Below, piece by piece: positions 23,735 through 36,916 of a stretch of DNA of 64,000 nucleotides (position 1 is its first letter; every line of letters starts with the position of its first letter). The translations under genes were made by a program, and so were the position numbers. This DNA comes from Montifringilla adamsi (Eukaryota; Chordata; Aves; Passeriformes; Passeridae): the NCBI GenBank assembly GCA_017590115.1, contig JAGGNK010006448.1, positions 15,067,860 through 15,131,859 on the forward strand. Reading direction: 5' to 3'. The notes under the pieces are model-generated. The model searched no databases and was not told where the DNA came from. It saw nothing but the letters and a program-made list of their open reading frames with translations.

Positions 23735-25496
23735 AGTGTTATGGTACATTTTAAAGAGCAAAACTCAGTATTGGAACACTGTTACTAACAGAAGGATTTG
23801 AAATTAGATGTACATATTGTTTTACTAGGCAGGAAATTGCACACTGCTGTTATTGAATATTGCATCACCAGCATGGAAGTTGCACTCACCTGATCTACCA
23901 ATATTAATTTTTTTAAAAAGTCAGTATTTAGTAGAGCTGAAGGAGATGAACATGGTAAAAATGCCTCCCACTGTCCAAGGAAAGAATAGGTTAGGAAAAA
24001 AAAACAAACAGGAAAAGAAGTTGTATGTGAGGATGGAAAAGTAGAAATGGAGAAATAGAGAGGACAAGTTTTTGGTATACTGATATCCCAATATGGGAAT
24101 AAACACTTGTGACTTGTTCCTGAAGGAGAAGAAAACAGAAAGTTTGTCTCTGCCTAGAAGTGAGGAAAGTTGAACCACATCAAAAGGAGGACAGGCCATA
24201 ATGATGTCACACACACAGACTGAGGGTCCTTAACAGTTTTGTGGACGTCTCTCAGTGCAGTACCACACTGAAATTCTGGGATCACAGCTGAATGAAACAG
24301 CTCCAAAGCAGGAAGAAATCTAGCTACATTTGTACAACATCATATTTGGGATTACTAACACTACTGGAAAATACTAACCCTACTCTTTTCTTGTTTTATA
24401 CAACCCTCTCCCATCTCTGCATTTCCTCTGCCTCACAATTAAAAATAAGCTCACAGCTTTGTACCTACTCTTTGCAGGAGAAAAACTGATCTGTTAAAAA
24501 AATTGAAGAACAGGGGACAAAAAAAGAGAAAAAAAGGCACTTTGTTCCATGTTCCATTTATAAACATTCTTACACAGTCATATGGAGGCTGCCAGACTCA
24601 AATTTCTTGAAAAGGTTGCAAGTCTTTTTTGTGGTCAAAGCTGTGAACAGATGCACAAAAAGAGAAGACAGACATTTAAAGGAGTCACAAGGAAGGAATA
24701 GACACAGGGAAATTTTTAAACCTGAGATACTCCTACTGTGCAGCCAAATTCACTGCCAATAATCCACAGATGTACAGCACATGGGTGTGCAAAGCTGTGA
24801 CTGTTAGAGGTGTGAAAGGAGTTCTTAGTATGTTTATTGAATAGCAAACGTACCCATCTGTTCTGCCGAAATAAGAAAGATCTGCATCTAAAATCTCATA
24901 CGGTTGGAGAGTTAACATTTCTGGGGAGTGACATAACAGAGGTAACAAGGTGTGCTCCCTGATACTGATATGGGTAAACTTATTCAGTATCCAGAAGTAA
25001 ATATTCAGGGCTTATAAGAACCAGTTGCGCATTTTTTCTCGCTTATGTTTCTGTCACATTATTTCCTGTCTCTTCAATTTCAGCCTGTTTTATCTTTGCA
25101 GCAACATACCTGGACAAAAATCTCTTTTAGGTATTACAAATAGTGTCACGGAAATTGAACAACAGTTCCCATGGTAGATATTTCTGCAATGGTGAGTCCG
25201 TGATGGAGAGTTCTTTAACAATTGCTGGATATCCTGAGGTGTGAAGAAATAGCAAGAAATATTATGAAAACACCTCTTTGGTTTAGGACCCTGAAATTTC
25301 CTTCTCAAAACAAGATAGCATAGTGGATCACCAAAAAAAAAAAGGAAAAATAGAGAAGCCACCTCAACTTGCTACACCTCTGATTATGAATCTGAGTAGG
25401 TGCACAACCCATACCTAAATCTCATTGCTATCAAAAAGGAGGGAACCAAGTAAGTTCCCTAGGGCTTAATCACACAGATATTTTTTGAGCACAGCT

Positions 25497-25536
25497 TATA
25501 TATATATATATATATATATCTATATATACATATACA
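25497..25536. repeat. (TA)n microsatellite
   Basis: About 11 perfect TA units followed by an imperfect TATATACATATACAT tail. Confidence 0.9.
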
Positions 25537-28500
25537 TTTTATACAAAACGCTATTATAACCATAGATCTTTTATGAGATCATAATAGTTAGAGAACTCTC
25601 CAAAACCAGGGAAAACAGCATTCATTTGTCTCCATCATTCAACTGGAATTCTGCCCTTCCAGAAGATGAGGCTTCAGCTATGAAAAAGTATATGCTACAT
25701 GTTTTCTAAAAGGGTTGTATCTTGTTCACTTTTTATGGTTTAAATTTGTCCCAGAGAACAGCAAAGGATGTATAGTATTTTCAGGAAGACCAGCATACAA
25801 AAATTATCATTGCACTAGATTAATGGGGAAGAAGCAGGGTTCTTAATTTTTCACATCTGTGACAAACTTCATTTATGTATTTAAAATTAATCAGTTAATT
25901 GAATTTATTAAGAATAAGAACAAAACAAAAACCAACAACTACAAATAACAATAAAAATAACAATAAAAATTTTAAAACGTCAACTTCCCCTTGTGTGAAG
26001 ATAATTTTGGAAAAAGACTTCCCATAAGTCAGTTGAATTTCCAAACCTCCAGGTTAATGAGTTGCAGCTCCTGTTAGATTAATACTGTAGAGTGTACTTT
26101 GGTCTCTTTCTTAGATATAACTTTGTGTTTTAAAAGTGAATTTTGTTCCCTGTTGTATACCATGACTAAACAAATTTAAGAAATAAGAATTCTGGAACAT
26201 TTTTGAAGCCTGGATGGACCTAATCAATATATAACTGACAAGTGTTTTCTTTCTCTATGCTTATAGGCTTCCATCCACAGCCTCTTCTCCACCCCAGGAT
26301 CTTTATCTTTCTCACAAAAGACTGATATCAGGCGCAAAACAATATCTCAAGTGATTTTATCTCATAGTGATTGTAGTAACTGTACTTCTCAGAAAAAAAA
26401 TTGTGACTCATGATTTGTTTCTGCTCTTACTGATTTTCCTTTTCATGTGAATTGTTCTAATTTGACAAAATGATAGGAAATTATTTTTGTGGGTTTTTAA
26501 GCTGAACAGAGATACAAGATTTCTTTCAAAAGAAATAGTAGAACAATAGGATCAATGTTATGCTGTTTATCATTTTGTTAGTAATACTGAAAGGTCACAA
26601 AACAATGTGAGTTAAGAACACTGTGCTCAAACCAGACCTGAGCCTGCTTTGTGTAGTCTTCATTTATTCACTGTTTGTGGCCAGTCAAATAAGAACTTTT
26701 CACGCTGCCAGGTCTCATGACTTTCCCAAGAAATGTTCCGCCCACTTTGCAAGACCAAAGCTTTGTGCTAAAAATGAGTTACTACCAAGGTTCACTTTAA
26801 AAAGTACTTGATCAGACTGAAATTCTAGAGCCTGAAATGGAAAATCAGATGTAGTTAAAACAGGGAGATTAGCAACTTGCTACTTGGAAAAATATTTTAA
26901 TCTATAAAATCAGTAAAGGGGGCCTGAAGGCAAAAAAAAGATGTAAATATTGGAACTGCACATAATTTCACCAACCAGTGGCCAGTATCACTGTGTAGGA
27001 GTTTGCAAAATGGAAGTACATTTGCAGCCTTGGCACTGAAAACAGTGTATTCATACTGACCTGCAGGTTGCACTAAAAACCACCTGTAGTTACCTGTAAC
27101 TCTTTCCTACAGCAGAGATATAAAAATGTTGCAACTCAAATCAAGAGGCAGTAAGTAATTCATTCGAACTTTATGATATTCGTATTTCACATAATTTGTT
27201 TTATAATATTCAGACTATCAACAGAAAACACTGAAGGGAGACATTTGTTTCGGAAATATCTCTTCATTAAAGTATAGTGGTCCCTTACATTCATTGCTAC
27301 TATAGTTTTCTTCATTATTCAATAGCACTTTCAATCCCCATATGTGTGACTTCCATTATTACGGATCATTTTTCCTTAGGATGTGTGATTTAATTTTAAT
27401 GCAGGAATCTAAATCAAAATCCTTTGCTATTTAGTGGCTCTCTGGTGTAATAAAAGAGAGTAAGGCTTAGCCCTCTGCTTTTGTGCTCAGAAGCATTTTG
27501 CCATGTATTTGAATTATGATAAAATCAATTGGAAGAGCCTGACAGTGAAAAGTAGGAAGAAAGTTTCCCTATATAAAGCTGAAGAATAATTACAGCATTT
27601 TTTCTTCGTCGCAAAAAAAATGCTGCAGGCAAATAGCTTCTTAATTCAGCATCTACCACAATTTAACCTTGTTTGTCCTCTCATTGATAAAATAACACAA
27701 TTAAAAGTCTTTCTCTTTGAATTATCAGTGTCTGATGTTAAAATGGCCTGTGTTTTATGAAAGCTGTGTTCTCTGTTAGTTCCATAAAGACATGTCTGAA
27801 TTGTTCTTTGAGGCTTGTTCACTCTTAACATCTCTGGGACTGCAGCACCAATGAAAGCTTTTCTTTTTCTGGCACATAGCCAAGGCGAGCCATGATCTAA
27901 TACTGCAAATTATTTTTTCTTTTGCACTGGGGAACTACTGTGTTAAAAGCTACCTTCCTTTCCTAGCTCCAGGAGAGTGAGGCACAGACAGGTGTAGCCC
28001 CTTTGATTGCACTGAAACCAGTCTCAAGGCCCTCCACAGTCAATGCTTCAGTGCACAACCGTGAAGGAGAGCGAACGCATTTTTCCTTACTCTCCATTTT
28101 TAAACCATGGCCTAATCAGCAGCTTCACAAAAGTGTCTTGGCTTGTGAATATTTTTTTTTCCCTCTGTCTGAATACAAAGCTGAATACGTGGGAAATTGC
28201 AGCACTGAAAGAATCACATCATTTTTACCCAGGTGCTGTCTGTCAGTTCTGGCGTGATCTTGAGCCTGAAATTCAAGAAATACAGATGATGTTAAAAAAA
28301 AGTCACACTTCAATACAGATAATGTTAAGCAAAAAATACTTGATCTCGGGCTTTGTGCCACAGAAGATGAATATGCTCTCTGTTTTTCCGCTGCCACCCC
28401 CCACTCCAGTCAAAGAAGAGGGATCTGGAAAAAAGATCCACCTTTTGAAAATACTTTGGGAATGACAAGAAGCATGGAATCAGTGTTATCTAATATATGG

Positions 28501-29952
28501 AAAAATAAATTTTCTATTTTACTATATTTGTGGCAGGTTTTTCTGCTGTCCAGTTTACCTTAAACTGGTGGATACAGGTGAGTAGCTGAAAATTCCCCAT
28601 TTCTAAAGGTATTCCTGCTGCTGCTCCTGTTGCTGTTCCCAATGATGGTCAACACTTTCACTGTAAAGGGTTTCCTAGATTGTAACTTAATACCTGATAT
28701 TTGTTAGAGGCTTTTTCCTGTCTATAAGCTTAAATGATCCTTTGAGGACTGTGCAACATACACTACTCTATGATAGAAGCCTGAAAAATTACAATTTCTC
28801 AGGAGAAAAGCAAGGTTGACTGGATTCAGGAGGTGGTTAAGTGCGGTAATTTGTTCAGTTTTGTGTCGGGGGAGATCTTGCTGTTGGGTAGTGGTGTCTG
28901 TTCTTTTAACTGTGCCCCTGACACCCTCCCCTGGTGTGATGCAGTGTTGGAGGTAATACATGTTTCTGCAGGGTGATGACAAAAGCCATTGTTGATGATT
29001 TAACACCAGTTTTGTGAAGGAATTGATGACATCACGCAAAAAAATGGTATGAAGATTCAGTTCCTGCTATATTAAAAAATAATTGCACAGCTGAGCCTTT
29101 TTCCAGCTGAAGTTCTTCTGCTTGAGTGTAAGGTTGAAAACTAACTTTGATGTGATGTTCTGTGCTTTCTGCTCTCCCCTGAAGTGTGCCACTGCTCTCC
29201 ACTTTTGATGTCTGTCATTTTCTCACTGTCATGAGTGTGTTTCTGTGAGGATGAAGTAAACTGAACCACAGGTTGCCTTTCTGTGTCCTTCCCACCAAAC
29301 TCATCATCAAACTCTGATTGACCCGCAGTCAGACAAGGTGAAGAGATATGCCTGGGTTTCAGAAGCCAGATTTTGTCCCTGCTTTGACCTCTAATGTTGT
29401 CTATCACTTCTGTCCCTTATTCTGAGTGTTAGAAGTGTGGTTTAGACTATTAAGTTCTTTGGCTTCATGTCTTGCTTTCACCCTACTTGATTCACCACAT
29501 CATTTTACATTAAATTTTGAGAGTCATGAGTTTGTCTTTTTCCTGTGTTGTCTGACAGCTGTCTCAGCGCTCATGGATGTAAATGTATTAAATGTAGATT
29601 TTATAGCTAATACTGATATTGGGTCAACACTGTGACAAAGAAACACCCTGATAAAAATAAATCAAAATTGTTTCAAGAAAAGTCTCCCTTTTCTCCTACG
29701 GGGAGCTGACTGTTTCACAGCTTCAACCTTTCCTGTTCATCTGACAGAATGGTCATGGACCAGATATTTCTTGGATGTGTGAGAGAGCCACAGAGAACAG
29801 AGACTGAGAAACCGAACATCTGTCTCCAAGCTGAAAAATGTTCAAATTGTTACTACATTATAGCCTGTCATAGGCACTCATTCAGTTATTAGGAATGCCA
29901 TGAATGCTTCATAGTTGTACCAGAATATCTGTTTTTCTGAGGATGGTTTGTA

Positions 29953-30006
29953 GGTTCGTTGGCTGGTTGATTGGTTGGTTTGTTGGTTGATTAGTTGGTT
30001 GGTTGT
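29953..30006. repeat. (GGTT)n-like degenerate array
   Basis: Repeated TTGG, TTGA and TTAG tetramers, for example GGTTGATTGGTTGGTTTGTT. The phase drifts, so it is an old, decayed tetranucleotide repeat. Confidence 0.8.
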
Positions 30007-30418
30007 CTGGTCTGGGTGAGGTTTTTTTTGTCTTTTACTGAAGAATTTCAAAACAGAAATAATATATTTTTGTCTTCAGAAAGAATATTTTAGAGATTCT
30101 CAGTCTTTGCTATTCAGACAGGAAACCAACCATGGAATGCCATCTCCATCTTCAAACAAGAAAACACAGTGCAATATGGAAAATGTCATGATTTCTATGG
30201 TATACTCCTGCTGATTGATGCTCCGAGAAAAAAAACAGTTCAGTCAAATTATAAATAAAAAGAAACACAGCAGTATCATATACAGTGTAAATATTTTTTT
30301 ATTATTATTTCTATTTCAGAAGGAAACAAATGTTTTTCAATTTGAAAAAAAGCTTGAGATCTAATTTTCTGCCAGATAATAAAGTCAATGGAAAATAATA
30401 CTACATTATTTCCATTTC

Positions 30419-30547
30419 TAATTTATTCCTATCTTGCACTAGGGATTCCATTTAATTTTTAACCTTCTAGGTCAGTTCTGGAGCAGGATTAAAATGCTTT
30501 TAAGAAATGTAGTCCAACCAGCTCATAAGAATGTGGATTCTCTCTTC
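30419..30547 (+). repeat. Unnamed dispersed repeat, copy 1
   Basis: Aligns in the same orientation with 33041-33168 with about 18 differences and one single-base gap, roughly 85% identity counted by eye. Two blocks are identical: 22 bases starting ATTCCATTTAA and 22 starting ATGCTTTTAAG. The flanks do not match, so the repeated unit is about 129 bases. I recognise no bird LINE, LTR or SINE in it. Confidence 0.85.
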
Positions 30548-31948
30548 ACATAATGTTACCCCTTGCCTGTATCACTTAAGCATTTTGGAAATGGTATCAA
30601 AGTTGACCTATTTATGGATGTTGACAGATGATAGATGCTAGGGCATTTAATATGTCCACCAGGCTATATCTACTGCAGAACACTCCTCAAGCCACCAAGG
30701 CATTGATGCAGTCCATGGTGCCATGTATGAGAACCAGCCTGTAGAAGAATAATCCATAACTGAGGTCTGTCATTCCTAAGAATGAATGTTTGTATCTAGA
30801 TTTTTATGAAGTCTACTAGTTACCAGCCTGGATGCCCTTTGAACATAAGTAAACTGTCATAAATCATGAGAACAGCTCAGTTGAGGCTTTTCCAGTTCTC
30901 ATACAATACCTCTATTCTGTTTCTTTAAGTTAAAAAAAAATGAGAAAGATAGACCTCTTTTCTTGCTTTCATTTTCCCAAGCTTTTGTCAGTGCTTTCAG
31001 AATGCATCAGCACTCTAAGACAACACCCTGTCCTCCTTTCTACACATTGTTTGTGTACCAGGCTCAGAACTGCCATTTCAAATCACAGTACATTGATCTT
31101 TAATGTTCTTTTAATTTAGGTTAAAGATGCAGAAATCTTAGCTCAGTTAGGCTGTATGCTGACCTGCATCTGAACTTCTAACCAGCTGCTCCTTGCTCTC
31201 TGATGATTCTTTTTTTTTAAAACCACAATTAAAATTAAAAAAAATAAATGACATTCTAGGCTGTTTTTAATTATGTTTTAACATTATTATTGTTCAGTCA
31301 TTTAAAAATATGTGCTTTCAAAATGGTTGTAAGCAACACAGGATTTAAACAGATGCAATAATCTCACTTACTTCTGTCTCATTCGCTCTTTAGATCTATT
31401 GCTGTTATCTGATTTACTAAGACATGGCAGCTGGTATGGCCTTTTTGAGCTTGGTTTGCAAGATTAAATTCTACCACCTTGACCTAGCATAAATATTGAG
31501 AAGTGGCACAGGGCAGGTTCGTCATGGGATCTGGTGCATGAAATTAATGCTGGAAAGTAGGATAACAGAGTGACAGTGACATGGATGTGTCGGTCTGGAT
31601 AATCCTGGAGTTCTGGAAGAGGCGAAAAGTTCAGTAAGACAGCATTACCTTACTGAGTATTGCAAAAGGAAATAAAGCGTTCCCACATAAGCTGTTTGGG
31701 GTAGAGAAGAATAGCAGGAGTAGGATATTACCATGTTTAAAAATGATTGATATGCTCTCAAAAATGAGCTTCTACATTCCTCTTCTCAGCCTGACATTAC
31801 AGTTTGCACTTACTTCAGTTAGCAAAAGAATAGAAATTCTCCTGAAAAAGTTGGAGCAGTGAAACTGGAAGCTAGTCCTGTGATATCAATAAATGAAACT
31901 CCCTTCACTGGATATTTTAAGCAAACATAGACTGCTGCAGAAATAACT

Positions 31949-31990
<42 letters not shown>

Positions 31991-33040
31991 CAATAGTATG
32001 ACTAAAAATGAGGGTATTTTTAGTATACTTCTATTATTCTTGCAGAGCCAATTTTAGCTTAACCTTCTCTTTCTGAGGCATGATGGAAAGCTGCAAAAAC
32101 TGTTGTGTTCTTGGTTTCATTCCCAACGGCATACTGGCATACTACTTTCACAAGACTGCCTTGAGCAGTATTCTGTAAACTAAATGATGATTATGCGTGT
32201 ATGAGCACTGGGCCAATAAAGCACAGAATTTGCTATTCACTTTTATGACTGCTGTGTGGCATCTCTTTCTGTTAAGGCAAATAAGCATGTTTTTATATTA
32301 ACATGCTGAAGAAAATAAAAATCATCTTGAAAATCTCTGTGTATGAATATGCACACAAACAGAGTTTAAACTAATCATATATTCTTTGATGGATGCAAGC
32401 AAAATGGAATGATTTGGCTGGTTTGGTATTATACATTTTAAGGTACTAATTTATTTCCAAACTGGAATTTTGCTGTTTGTTCAAACTAGACACTGTAACT
32501 CCTAATAAAATAATAATTTGGTCTGCAGTAAATGTCATTCTGTAGTACTGTTCAGAGTGTAGGCTCCTAAAGGGCAAAATCAACTCAATTTTAAAAAAGA
32601 AAATTTTGAAAAAAGCCCCACCTATAACAGATGCTCTAGCATATGGCTAGGTTTTAAGTGAGTGCATAGTTGAGCACAGAAAATAAATAAGGGCATGACA
32701 AGACCTCCCCCCTCCTCCTTTTTGCCCCATAGATACACTAATCACATGGTCACCAGATGGCATATACAGAACTTTGAATGCAGTACAATATTTATAGCCA
32801 CCAATTTGCGGCCTTAAATTCAGAATATTAAACTGTTTATTTCATATGGCTGCAAAGAGGCACTTTAATGCTGTTTATTTTTGTTGTCATTACTATTGAG
32901 AGCCCAGGAAAGAAGTGGTTTGTGGAACTGAAGTGGGCAACTATGCCTTGAAATTGCCTCAGTGATCTTGCAGCCTTGGTGAAGAAAGAAAAACTGTTTG
33001 TAAACCTGGCAATAAATTAGTCTGGGAACCTCTACCACCT
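30548..33040. other. Gene-free interval between two repeat copies
   Basis: No supported gene and no open frame of note. Contains a T36 run at 31951-31986. No RT, gag or integrase-like frame was seen, which argues against the flanking copies being LTRs of one provirus. Confidence 0.6.
31951..31986. repeat. Poly-T run (T36)
   Basis: Thirty-six uninterrupted T followed by AAACC. No adjacent element recognised. Confidence 0.9.
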
Positions 33041-33168
33041 TAATTTATTCCCAGCTTGCACTAGACATTCCATTTAATTTTTAACCTTTAGGGCAGCTCT
33101 GCAACAGGATCAAGATGCTTTTAAGAAATGTAGTCCTACCAGGTCATACGGAGGGGAATTCTCTCTTC
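33041..33168 (+). repeat. Unnamed dispersed repeat, copy 2
   Basis: Second copy of the unit at 30419-30547, in the same orientation. It begins TAATTTATTCC and ends at CTCTCTTC. Its left flank ('acctctaccacct') and right flank differ from copy 1. The GC-richer island begins about 30 bases further on. Confidence 0.85.
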
Positions 33169-33199
33169 TCATTACCTTATTCTTGACAATCTTGGTTGC

Positions 33200-33590
33200 A
33201 AAGCACTGGACTTAATTTTTTTGCAGAGCTGGGGAAAGCTGACCAGTGTGTCACAGAGTCCCCAGGGGCAAGTATGGCAAAGGTGGCTTTGCTCCCTCAT
33301 CATTATCCCCATGTCCCTCTCAAGTGGAGGCCATCACACTGCACAGAAGCCCCTCCAGTGCTGCGGTAGCATCTGGATGCCATGGCACTTTCTCCCAAAG
33401 TCTGGTTTTCTCCCCAGTTATTACAGGAGCAACAGCTTTGCTGGATGTCAAAATGCCTTATTTGCTCTTACTATTGGAGGCCACAAGAGGGAGAAGAAGA
33501 TAAGGAAGCCACAGCGCAAGCGGTTGCGTGCTCCAAATCCTCTTTGAGCTGCATAAAGTCTGTCTGCTCCTCCAGCTTCCTGGGTTCAAG
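33200..33590 (+). other. GC-richer island, possible exon or retro-fragment (unrecognised)
   Basis: Clearly richer in G and C than its surroundings. It starts after an acceptor-like TTAATTTTTTTGCAG (ends 33226). A 108-codon plus frame (33221-33547) and overlapping 85- and 89-codon frames cross it. The 108-codon frame has a basic tail (KREKKIRKPQRKRLR) but no family I recognise, and the three frames compete. It could be an old repeat, a noncoding-RNA exon or chance. Confidence 0.3.
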
Positions 33591-36500
33591 TAAACAATCA
33601 TTAAGCTTTCAAAATCTGAACATCAGAAAATCACAACTGAAAGCTAAATGAAAATGACATTGGAACAGTGTTCGCCTTTATGTTGTACCATAGCCTAACT
33701 GACAAGGATGGACTATTTCTTCCCAAAATAATACTAAATGCCTCATAGAAAAGAAAAAAAATTAAATACTTCAATGCAAATAGAAATCAAATTAAACAGA
33801 ACACATTCTGCTTGGAACACATTTACAAAAAAAAACAGTGTGTAGATTTTTCCTTGATTTCCTGCAGAATCTTGAATAGACTTTTGGGGTTTTGGACCTT
33901 TATGAATTGAAATAAAAATATTCAGTTTCTTTTGTGGATGTTCTTTTATATATGAAGAAACTGATAATGCATACTCTGACTATTTTAAGGGAATCAATTT
34001 GCATTACAGCACAAATTTCTAAGATGCAGTTGTACTAATTAAAGTACAATATCATTATGAATATGTAGACTTGTGAAAGCAAAATATAGGAAATATATAA
34101 TGTTTCTACTAGACGCTACATCAGCCCTGCTAGTATTAAAAATCCCAGAATTATATAGGTGTATTATCATATTTTATAGTGTTTATGTAACCATTTTCAT
34201 GAGTTTACACTGTCAACTAGAGACCTTTAGTGAACTCACAATTTGACAATGTTGCTGAAGAAAGTATGCAAAGATGATGTATAAAATATATTATTCTGGG
34301 CTATAAAACACTCTTTAACTTTCTTCTTTTTGCTTTATTATTTGAATTCTGTGTTTTTAACATTGTTTGAAGACCACCAGGGGAGTGTGGCAATTCATAA
34401 TTTTGCAACACTGAAAAGAATGTGTTTGATTTATTTTTAATGTGAATACAGTAGTGATTTTGTTTGTCAGAAGCCATGGGGAACAAAATTGGATATTAGA
34501 CACTATCAGCTTCCATTTAATGTAATAGGAAATGTAGCTAGATCATAAACAGAGATATGATTTAAAAATGCACTCTTTTATGTTTAATGAAATTATATTA
34601 AAATGTTTTGCTGCTACAAACAAAATATATGCACTTCTAGCAAAATTGTAAAGCTTCTACTGCAAAAGAAAAAATAAGAATATGGAGAGGAGATGAGAGA
34701 GAGTGATAAAAAGAATTAGTAGAAATTGCATTTTTTCACAGTAAATTTAATCTGTTTCTGAACTGATTTTTTGTTTCAATTAATTTATTCTTTCTTCTTT
34801 TTCTGATCTAAAAAGTATAAGCAGCAAAAGTAAAGATGTGAAAATAAATAGGCAGAATAGCTAAATTATTTAGAAGGTTTTACTTAATTTTGTGCAACTA
34901 CTCATGAAAGACCAATTAAATTATATATGCAGATCTTGTAACAAGAAGCCCAATCAGTTTAGAACTTTGTGGGGAATGACAGCATGATCCCAAAGGTTGT
35001 TTTCTTTTTTTCTCTTCTCTTTTTGTGTTCAGTTTTGTTTTCTCTTTGAAAATTTAACTTTAATTTGTACATTCTGCTTATGACTTATAGAAGATAAAAT
35101 ACATATTTTCATCATAAAATGGTAGGGCTTTTTTCACGTTTCATTATGTAAATTCCATACTTTTCCTGTCATGTTCTCCAGTGCAGATTGCTTAAAAGTT
35201 AGACAATCAGTCTCAAGAAAACAAGATGAAAATAACTTTCCCTTAATGCAACAAGAGCAGTAATTTTGTTTAAATTTGCATGGAATTCAGAGTATTTTTC
35301 CCCAATTACGTTTTTGCTCTTTCCTTTCTAAATAGAAAAATCTTTTATAGATCTAGGAATTAAAGCTTTTAAACTCAGATGTTGCATTCTACAATAAGAT
35401 ACTAAGATTTTTTTAAAAAAGTTCTATTTCTTCTAGTTTTCTAATTTCAATTCTCTTCAGTTCATGATAAAGATCACAATTTTGCTATAGCTGTTATTTC
35501 AGGTTTCTTACTTAGCATGTTAGCGAGCTTGATCGTAGTTAGGTTTACTCAAAAACTACACAGAGCAGCTGTACAGAGACGTGATTTTTTTGTTCTTGTT
35601 TCGCTTTGTTTAGTATTGTTTCTTCTACTGCAGAGGATTACAAAGTATGCTGGAAACCCTAAACCAGTCTCAGGCTACAACAAACCCTAAGTGTCAGTGC
35701 TTACCAAATGACAGATGTGTCACTGTTGTGACAGCAGTAGCTGCGTGGGCCACCTGGAAGACTAGAGAGCACCACTAACTTGCAAACCACTGTCATAAAA
35801 TACTCCTTGATTGACCATCTGCTTTTATGAACTGCTCATGAAATTAAATATCTTAATGGAAGCACGGAATGGGATGGTATGGGGTAGTTCAGTGTGAAAC
35901 TTTCTTTGCGGTTTTAGTGAAGGAATAAACCACAGCTGCTCTTGTCTATGGTGTGCTGTTATGGTTCTGAAAACCTGTACTCTGCTTCTTTCCATGTTAT
36001 AAATCCAATTAACAGTGGATTTCAGATTTTATTGTAAAATTCCACATTTTTATGCTCTATTCTTATTTTTCTTAACAAAATAATTTTCAGCTCTTAGAAA
36101 TTGCAAATATATTGCTCAATTTAGTGGTATTTATTTAATGTCAAACAACACAATATTTATGATACAAATTTGCAGGCAAATGAGATATTTACTTAAGTAC
36201 AGACGTGTGTGTTTCCTAGATCCAATTTATCTTACTGTAATAGATTTAATTAGATAGACCTTGCTTTCATGTCAGTTTATAGAGAGAGTTATTTAGATTC
36301 AAGTCTTCTTCTGTAAAGAAGAGTTATGGAGGAGAAGCTTAAATTAATAAAATATATTTCCAGGGAATACTTAAATGAAGAAAAAAGGAGTTAGGAGGAA
36401 TACTTTTATGCCTATAGTATTACTAAAAGGAAATATTAATTTTTTATTACATCTTATAATTATTAGCCTCTATGGATTCACTCTACAACCACTAAAAATA

Positions 36501-36885
36501 TGTTTGATTCATAATACAGATTATGGGATTTCCCTGAGTACTCACATGAAAAAATATTTGAAAGACAGTATTGAAGAGATTTCCTAAGTACTAAGGGTAA
36601 CAAGAGAGAGGAACATTTTAACATTAGTAACTGCAACTTGTGCAGGTGAAGTCTATTTTTATACGTCATCTGCGTTTGTCTCTTGTCTTTACAGACACAG
36701 CTAATGTTTGGGAAAAAATTCATTTTCTTGTCATTGCCAAAATCATTCCATTCTAATTGTTTGTTGTTGTTTGTTTGTTTTTTTGTGGGCTTGCTTTGGT
36801 TTGGTTCAGTTTTGGATTGGATTGGTTGATTTTTTTTTAAGGTTGGTGGTTGGTTTTTTTCCTTTCTGTTTTCTTTCTTTCTTTC

Positions 36886-36916
<31 letters not shown>

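Larger units (their letters stand above)
23276..30418. other. Gene-free DNA
   Basis: No supported gene. The largest frames (140 codons at 28043-28465 plus; 105 codons at 28722-29039 minus) show no family I recognise and overlap frames on other strands. The stretch holds the 23594-23644 hairpin, an A29 run, a TA microsatellite, a TTGG-like array, and a 17-base sequence repeated with one mismatch at 28279-28295 and 28312-28328. Confidence 0.6.

Noticed and set aside
30419..33168. The repeat pair as two LTRs of one provirus
   Set aside because: The units lack TG...CA ends and target duplications, and no retroviral frame lies between them.
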